From an uncultured Desulfobacterium sp. (lineage in GTDB: Bacteria; Desulfobacterota; Desulfobacteria; Desulfobacterales; Desulfobacteraceae): DNA of 10,989 bases. The translations under genes were made by a program, and so were the position numbers. Numbering within the stretch: position 1 is the first letter of the stretch; every line of letters begins with the position of its first letter. Positions 8,069 through 10,989 of this stretch are shown piece by piece. The stretch is from contig CAKZLA010000255.1 in the NCBI GenBank assembly GCA_937124525.1, forward strand, positions 1 through 10,989, in the 5' to 3' direction. The notes under the pieces are model-generated. The model searched no databases. It saw only the letters and a list, made by a program, of their open reading frames with translations, and was not told the DNA's origin.

Positions 8069-8107
8069 ATGGATAATAAATGTAAAACCGTACAAAAGGA
8101 AAGATGA
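8069..8107 (+). CDS. Possible 12-codon leader peptide overlapping the cytochrome start
   Basis: ATG at 8069 opens a 12-residue frame (MDNKCKTVQKER) that ends with TGA at 8105-8107. Its stop overlaps the start of the downstream cytochrome gene in an ATGA arrangement typical of translational coupling. A TAAGGA sits at 8050-8055, about 13 nt upstream, which is farther than ideal. There is no conservation evidence, and it may be chance. Confidence 0.2.
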   Translation: MDNKCKTVQKER

Positions 8108-9258
8108 CTATGCTTGACAGAGTTACAAACCTGCTCCTCTCTGCTTTGAGCTTCCTGATTTTTTGCAGTCCGGTCCAGGCAGAGATTCTTGGTGATTACA
8201 TGGGCTATGAGGCCTGCCTGCCATGTCATGACAATATTGTAAAGGGGTGGAAGACAACCCCCCATGCCCATGCCTTTGACACCCTTAAACAACAGGGGGA
8301 AGAAAAACAGTCTGCTCCCGGATGCATTAAATGCCATGTTGTGGGCTATGAGGAAGATGGCGGATTTGTGGATATGGCGCTGACACCGGAACTCAAAGAT
8401 GTCCAGTGCGAAGTGTGCCATGGGCCTGGACGCAAACATGTGGAAAATGACGGTGACCCCGAATTCCTCACCATTTCACCGGATGAGAGTTCCTGCCGGA
8501 CATGCCACACCAAAGGCCAGGATAAGAATTTTGATTTTAAAACAAAAAGCCAATGGGTTCATGCAAGTTTTGACCATGCAGAAAAGTTAACAAAGCCTGA
8601 ATCAGATAAAAACTCCGGGTTTTCCTTGAGCGAAACCCGCATGGCTTTTGGCAACATGACCGAGGGTGATGTTGTACAAAAAACGGTGATCCTGACCAAT
8701 ACGGGTAGAGAGAATATCAGAATTATCAACGTGACCACCAGTTGAGCCTGCACAACTACCACGCTGGGTCAGCGTGAACTACAACCAGGTCAGTCTGCAA
8801 AAATGGTCATTACCTATGACACATATAAATTCCCGGGCAAATTTGAAAAATTTGTCACTATTTTCACTAATATCAATAACAATGCAGAATACCGGGTGGA
8901 TATAACCGGGTTTGTTAAGGCGATTCCCATGGGAGTGCTTGAAGTTAAGCCCAGAAAAATTTCTCTTGGGGGGGGATTTAAAACGGGATCAGTTATCCCG
9001 GTAAGTTTTGAGATCGCCAATACAGGGGATTTTGACATGGAAGTAACCAGGATTGTCCTGAAAAAGAAAAAAACAATATTATTTGATGCCGCCCATTCAG
9101 GAGTAATTATTATCAAACCTGGCAAAAAAGAAAAAATCGAAACCACCATCACCTCCGACACATCAGGGCGTATGCTGGATTACGCAATGATTCACTCCGA
9201 TGCACGGAATGTAACAAAGAAGGGATACAAGGTCGTGGTGGTAGCCACATTCGAATAA
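8104..9258 (+). CDS. Tetraheme cytochrome c-DUF1573 fusion, predicted selenoprotein (in-frame UGA decoded as Sec)
   Basis: Read through the TGA at 8743-8745, this is one 384-residue protein. A signal peptide (about residues 1-26, ending VQA-E) sends it to the periplasm. The first part is a cytochrome c554-like domain with four CxxCH heme sites at 38-42, 74-78, 102-106 and 131-135. From about 178 a DUF1573 Ig-like domain begins (EGDVVQKTVILTNTG...). Its hallmark cysteine motif reads VTTS-U-ACTTT, with the UGA at residue 214 and Cys at 216, then LQPGQSAKMVITYD, the usual PG...v.yd strand. A second Ig-like domain spans about 277-384. There is no other stop through 9258, the frame is unbroken across the UGA, and ATG 8803 has no near ribosome site, all against two genes. 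AAGGA at 8096-8100 is better spaced for ATG 8110 than for 8104, so the start may be two codons later. A nonsense mutation is the main alternative. Confidence 0.85.
8743..8790 (+). promoter_or_regulatory. UGA selenocysteine codon and predicted bacterial SECIS hairpin
   Basis: The UGA is at 8743-8745. Downstream, CACGCT (8760-8765) pairs perfectly with AGCGTG (8771-8776) around a 5-nt loop GGGTC (8766-8770). The loop starts 20 nt after the UGA and begins with G, as bacterial SECIS elements do; the known range is about 16-37 nt with a G early in the loop. A lower helix GCCTG (8746-8750) with CAGGT (8786-8790) closes a symmetric 9-by-9 internal loop. SelB binding is predicted, not shown. Confidence 0.78.
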
Positions 9259-9293
9259 AGGAATTTTTAGCAAAATAAACAAGGAGGACGTTG

Positions 9294-10739
9294 ATGGATC
9301 GTAGAAAATTTTTGAAAAGAACAGCGGTAGGAGCCCTGACACTGGCAACCTTCAATCCAGTTAAAGCCCTGGCATTTCCCACGGTTTTCCCCCACGGGAC
9401 AACCATCTACAACCCTGATAAATGCTTTAACGGATATACCGTGTTCGGCACCGAGGTGGTGGAAGAAGGAACTGTTCTTGTTAATATGAACGGTGATGTT
9501 GTAAAACAGTGGAAGGATATTTGCCAGGCAGAACATCCGCCAAAGCTCTTGAAAGGAGGATATCTGGCTGGCACTAAACGGCCTGGACCCGATAAAAAAG
9601 GACGGCTTTGGAATGATGAGCACTCCACGGACCTGGTTGTCGTTGATTGGGATGGCAATGTCGTAAGAAATATTCCTAACTCCGGTATGCACCATGATTA
9701 CCAGTTTGAAGGCAATCCTGTGGGATACCATGTTCCGGGCATGGTGGTGGACAATCACAAAGGCAAGATTTTGATCCTTTCTCACAAAATGGTGGAGAAC
9801 AAGGATATATCGGATAAACTTTTGTATGACGATTATATTGCAGAGGTGGATGCCAATGGTAAAATTCTCTGGGACTGGCTTGCCAGCGATCATTTCCATG
9901 AAATGAATTTTCCGGAAGAGTTCAAGGCAACCATGCGTAAATACCCCACCTACTCCATGACCCGTACCCCAGGTGTCAAAGGTGGAGACTGGATTCATGT
10001 GAATTCCGCTTCTTACCTTGGGCCGAACAAATGGTATGATGAAGATCCTGTGAAGTATAAGGTGTTTCACCCGGACAACGTGATTATCTCAAACCGCCAA
10101 ACCAATACTTCCTGCATCATTGAAAAGAGCAGTGGAAAAGTCGTATGGCAGATCGGCCCTCACTATTATCCGGATTCCGTCTGGGAATTCGGTGGCAAAA
10201 AGTACAAGCGAGCCTACAAACGCCTTGAGCAGATCATAGGTCAGCACCACACCCACATGATTCCCAAGGGGCTCCCCGGCGAAGGCAATATCCTTGTTTA
10301 CGACAATGGCGGCTACGCAGGTTATGGACCCAGGAATCCTGGTGCCCACTACGGATGGTCTGATGCGCGGCGGGATTACTCCCGCGTTATCGAGTTTGAT
10401 CCAAGGTCCCTTAAAATTGTGTGGGAGCATTCAGCCAAGGTCATGGGGATGCGTAACAAGTATCAGTTTTATTCCGATTACGTCTCCAGTGCCCAGCGTC
10501 TTCCCAACGGCAATACCCTCATCACCAACGGTGCCGTGGGGCAGCTCCAGGAAGTGACCCCTGATCATGAGATCGTTTGGGAGTATATAAACCCATATTA
10601 CAACGAAAAAGGAAAATATAACCTTGTTTACAGGGCTTACAGGGTTCCCTATGATTATGTCCCCCAGCTTGGCAAACAGGAGGAAAAAGCAGTGGTTCCT
10701 CCGGATATTACCAAATACCGTGTCGCACCCCAATCCTGA
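9294..10739 (+). CDS. Tat-exported arylsulfotransferase-family beta-propeller protein
   Basis: The ATG at 9294 follows AAGGAGG (9281-9287) by 6 nt and gives 481 residues; a TTG one codon upstream is less likely. The N-terminus DRRKFLKRTAVGALTLATF is a Tat signal, so a folded protein is exported. The body repeats beta-propeller blade motifs: WDGNVVR, NGKILWDW (188-195), GKVVWQIG (281-288), LKIVWEHS and HEIVWEY. It matches the bacterial arylsulfotransferase (ASST) family, which moves sulfate between phenolic esters without PAPS. Likely active-site counterparts are His235 in GDWIHVNS, Arg268 in IISNRQ and a histidine of QHHTHMIP (317-324). In E. coli AssT the equivalents are His356, Arg374 and the sulfated His436. 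The His-Arg spacing is wider here (33 residues) because of an inserted loop. Only three cysteines (44, 77, 274) are present and no close pair, unlike the disulfide-dependent enteric enzyme. Substrate and true activity are unknown. Confidence 0.85.
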   Translation: MDRRKFLKRTAVGALTLATFNPVKALAFPTVFPHGTTIYNPDKCFNGYTVFGTEVVEEGTVLVNMNGDVVKQWKDICQAEHPPKLLKGGYLAGTKRPGPDKKGRLWNDEHSTDLVVVDWDGNVVRNIPNSGMHHDYQFEGNPVGYHVPGMVVDNHKGKILILSHKMVENKDISDKLLYDDYIAEVDANGKILWDWLASDHFHEMNFPEEFKATMRKYPTYSMTRTPGVKGGDWIHVNSASYLGPNKWYDEDPVKYKVFHPDNVIISNRQTNTSCIIEKSSGKVVWQIGPHYYPDSVWEFGGKKYKRAYKRLEQIIGQHHTHMIPKGLPGEGNILVYDNGGYAGYGPRNPGAHYGWSDARRDYSRVIEFDPRSLKIVWEHSAKVMGMRNKYQFYSDYVSSAQRLPNGNTLITNGAVGQLQEVTPDHEIVWEYINPYYNEKGKYNLVYRAYRVPYDYVPQLGKQEEKAVVPPDITKYRVAPQS

Positions 10740-10760
10740 TATGTCAATTAATTTCAGAAT

Positions 10761-10902
10761 GTAGGTGAGACTTTCATATAACTGCCACGGGCAGATCGTA
10801 TTGGGGATCTGGCCTGCCCACAACGAAGCATGAAAGAATGTTAGACATACCTACTCTTTCATATAACGGGCATGTCCTGCCGGGCACAACGAATATTGAA
10901 AG
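10761..10902. repeat. Tandem pair of structured palindromic repeats
   Basis: Two units share one frame: CTTTCATATAAC, then a variable hairpin, then CACAACGAA-N3-TGAAAG. Unit 1 is 10771-10836 and unit 2 is 10856-10902. The end boxes CTTTCA and TGAAAG pair with each other. The interiors differ in length and sequence but each folds on its own: CAGATC (10792-10797) with GATCTG (10806-10811) in unit 1, and GGCA (10869-10872) with TGCC (10878-10881) in unit 2. GTAGGT (10761-10766) and ACCTAC (10849-10854) enclose unit 1. Conserved unpaired TATAAC and CACAACGAA suggest a selected structure, as RNA or as folded DNA. I recognise no named family. Confidence 0.65.
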
Positions 10903-10918
10903 TGATATCATACCGCCC

Positions 10919-10989
10919 CCCCGAGGGGCAATGGGCCCGGCCCGGAACCGTAGACGGCCCAATTGGCCGGTTCCTATTGCCCCTCGGGG
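10919..10989. repeat. Long GC-rich inverted repeat reaching the window edge
   Basis: CCCCGAGGGGCAAT (10919-10932) is perfectly complementary to 10976-10989. Inside, GGAACC (10944-10949) pairs with GGTTCC (10969-10974) and GGCC (10956-10959) with GGCC (10965-10968). The left side has an extra GGGCCCGGCCC (10933-10943). The left arm is preceded by three more C, so the stem may continue past the edge. There is no T-tract in view, so a terminator cannot be called. Confidence 0.7.

Noticed and set aside
8803..9258. A separate 151-residue gene starting at ATG 8803
   Set aside because: It is in the same frame as the cytochrome part, has no ribosome site at a good distance, and would begin in the middle of a DUF1573 beta-strand. 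Read-through of the UGA explains it better.
10771..10836. Rho-independent terminator for the arylsulfotransferase-family gene
   Set aside because: Strong hairpins are present but no T-tract follows on the plus strand.
10771..10902. Integron attC sites
   Set aside because: Variable palindromic cores between constant ends look attC-like, but the 3' side lacks a GTTRRRY box and the 5' box does not fit RYYYAAC, and no gene cassette lies between the copies.

Overview
The window looks like a chromosomal stretch from a sulfate-reducing deltaproteobacterium, probably of the Desulfobacteraceae type. This is inferred from a secreted multiheme cytochrome c, a UGA codon that appears to encode selenocysteine, a PAS sensor kinase of the sigma-54-partner type, and an arylsulfotransferase beside a sulfate-exporter-like permease. 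No rRNA, tRNA or CRISPR array is visible.

Layout, left to right. On the minus strand (186-2192) is a membrane histidine kinase with a periplasmic solute-binding sensor domain and no response regulator in view. A 399-bp divergent spacer follows, with a weak sigma-54-like promoter and a thrice-repeated short motif. On the plus strand (2592-5534) is a 980-residue exported protein of unknown function, built from two diverged copies of one ~420-residue unit. The next spacer contains a 138-bp MITE-like insertion (5563-5700) with 21-bp terminal inverted repeats and a perfect 5-bp target duplication. Then comes a co-directional cluster: a divergent YeiH/UPF0324 permease (5852-7033), two tiny membrane proteins (7049-7201 and 7290-7487), a small secreted ComEA-like helix-hairpin-helix protein with a CxC tail (7625-7921), a tetraheme cytochrome c-DUF1573 fusion (8104-9258), and a Tat-exported arylsulfotransferase-family beta-propeller (9294-10739). 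The window ends in two copies of a structured repeat and a long GC-rich inverted repeat that runs to the edge.

The most notable observation is the cytochrome-DUF1573 gene. An in-frame TGA at 8743-8745 sits exactly where DUF1573 proteins carry the first cysteine of their CxC/CGC-type motif. A hairpin with the spacing and G-rich apical loop of a bacterial SECIS follows it. I read this as one 384-residue selenoprotein with a Sec-x-Cys centre joined to four c-type hemes, not as two genes or a pseudogene.

Taken together, the 5852-10739 cluster could be a periplasmic redox and sulfate-ester module: the propeller would act on sulfate esters or a related substrate, the Sec-cytochrome would exchange electrons or thiol redox state, and the permease would move sulfate or another small anion. 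That joint role is inference. The family calls and the UGA/SECIS arrangement come from the sequence itself.
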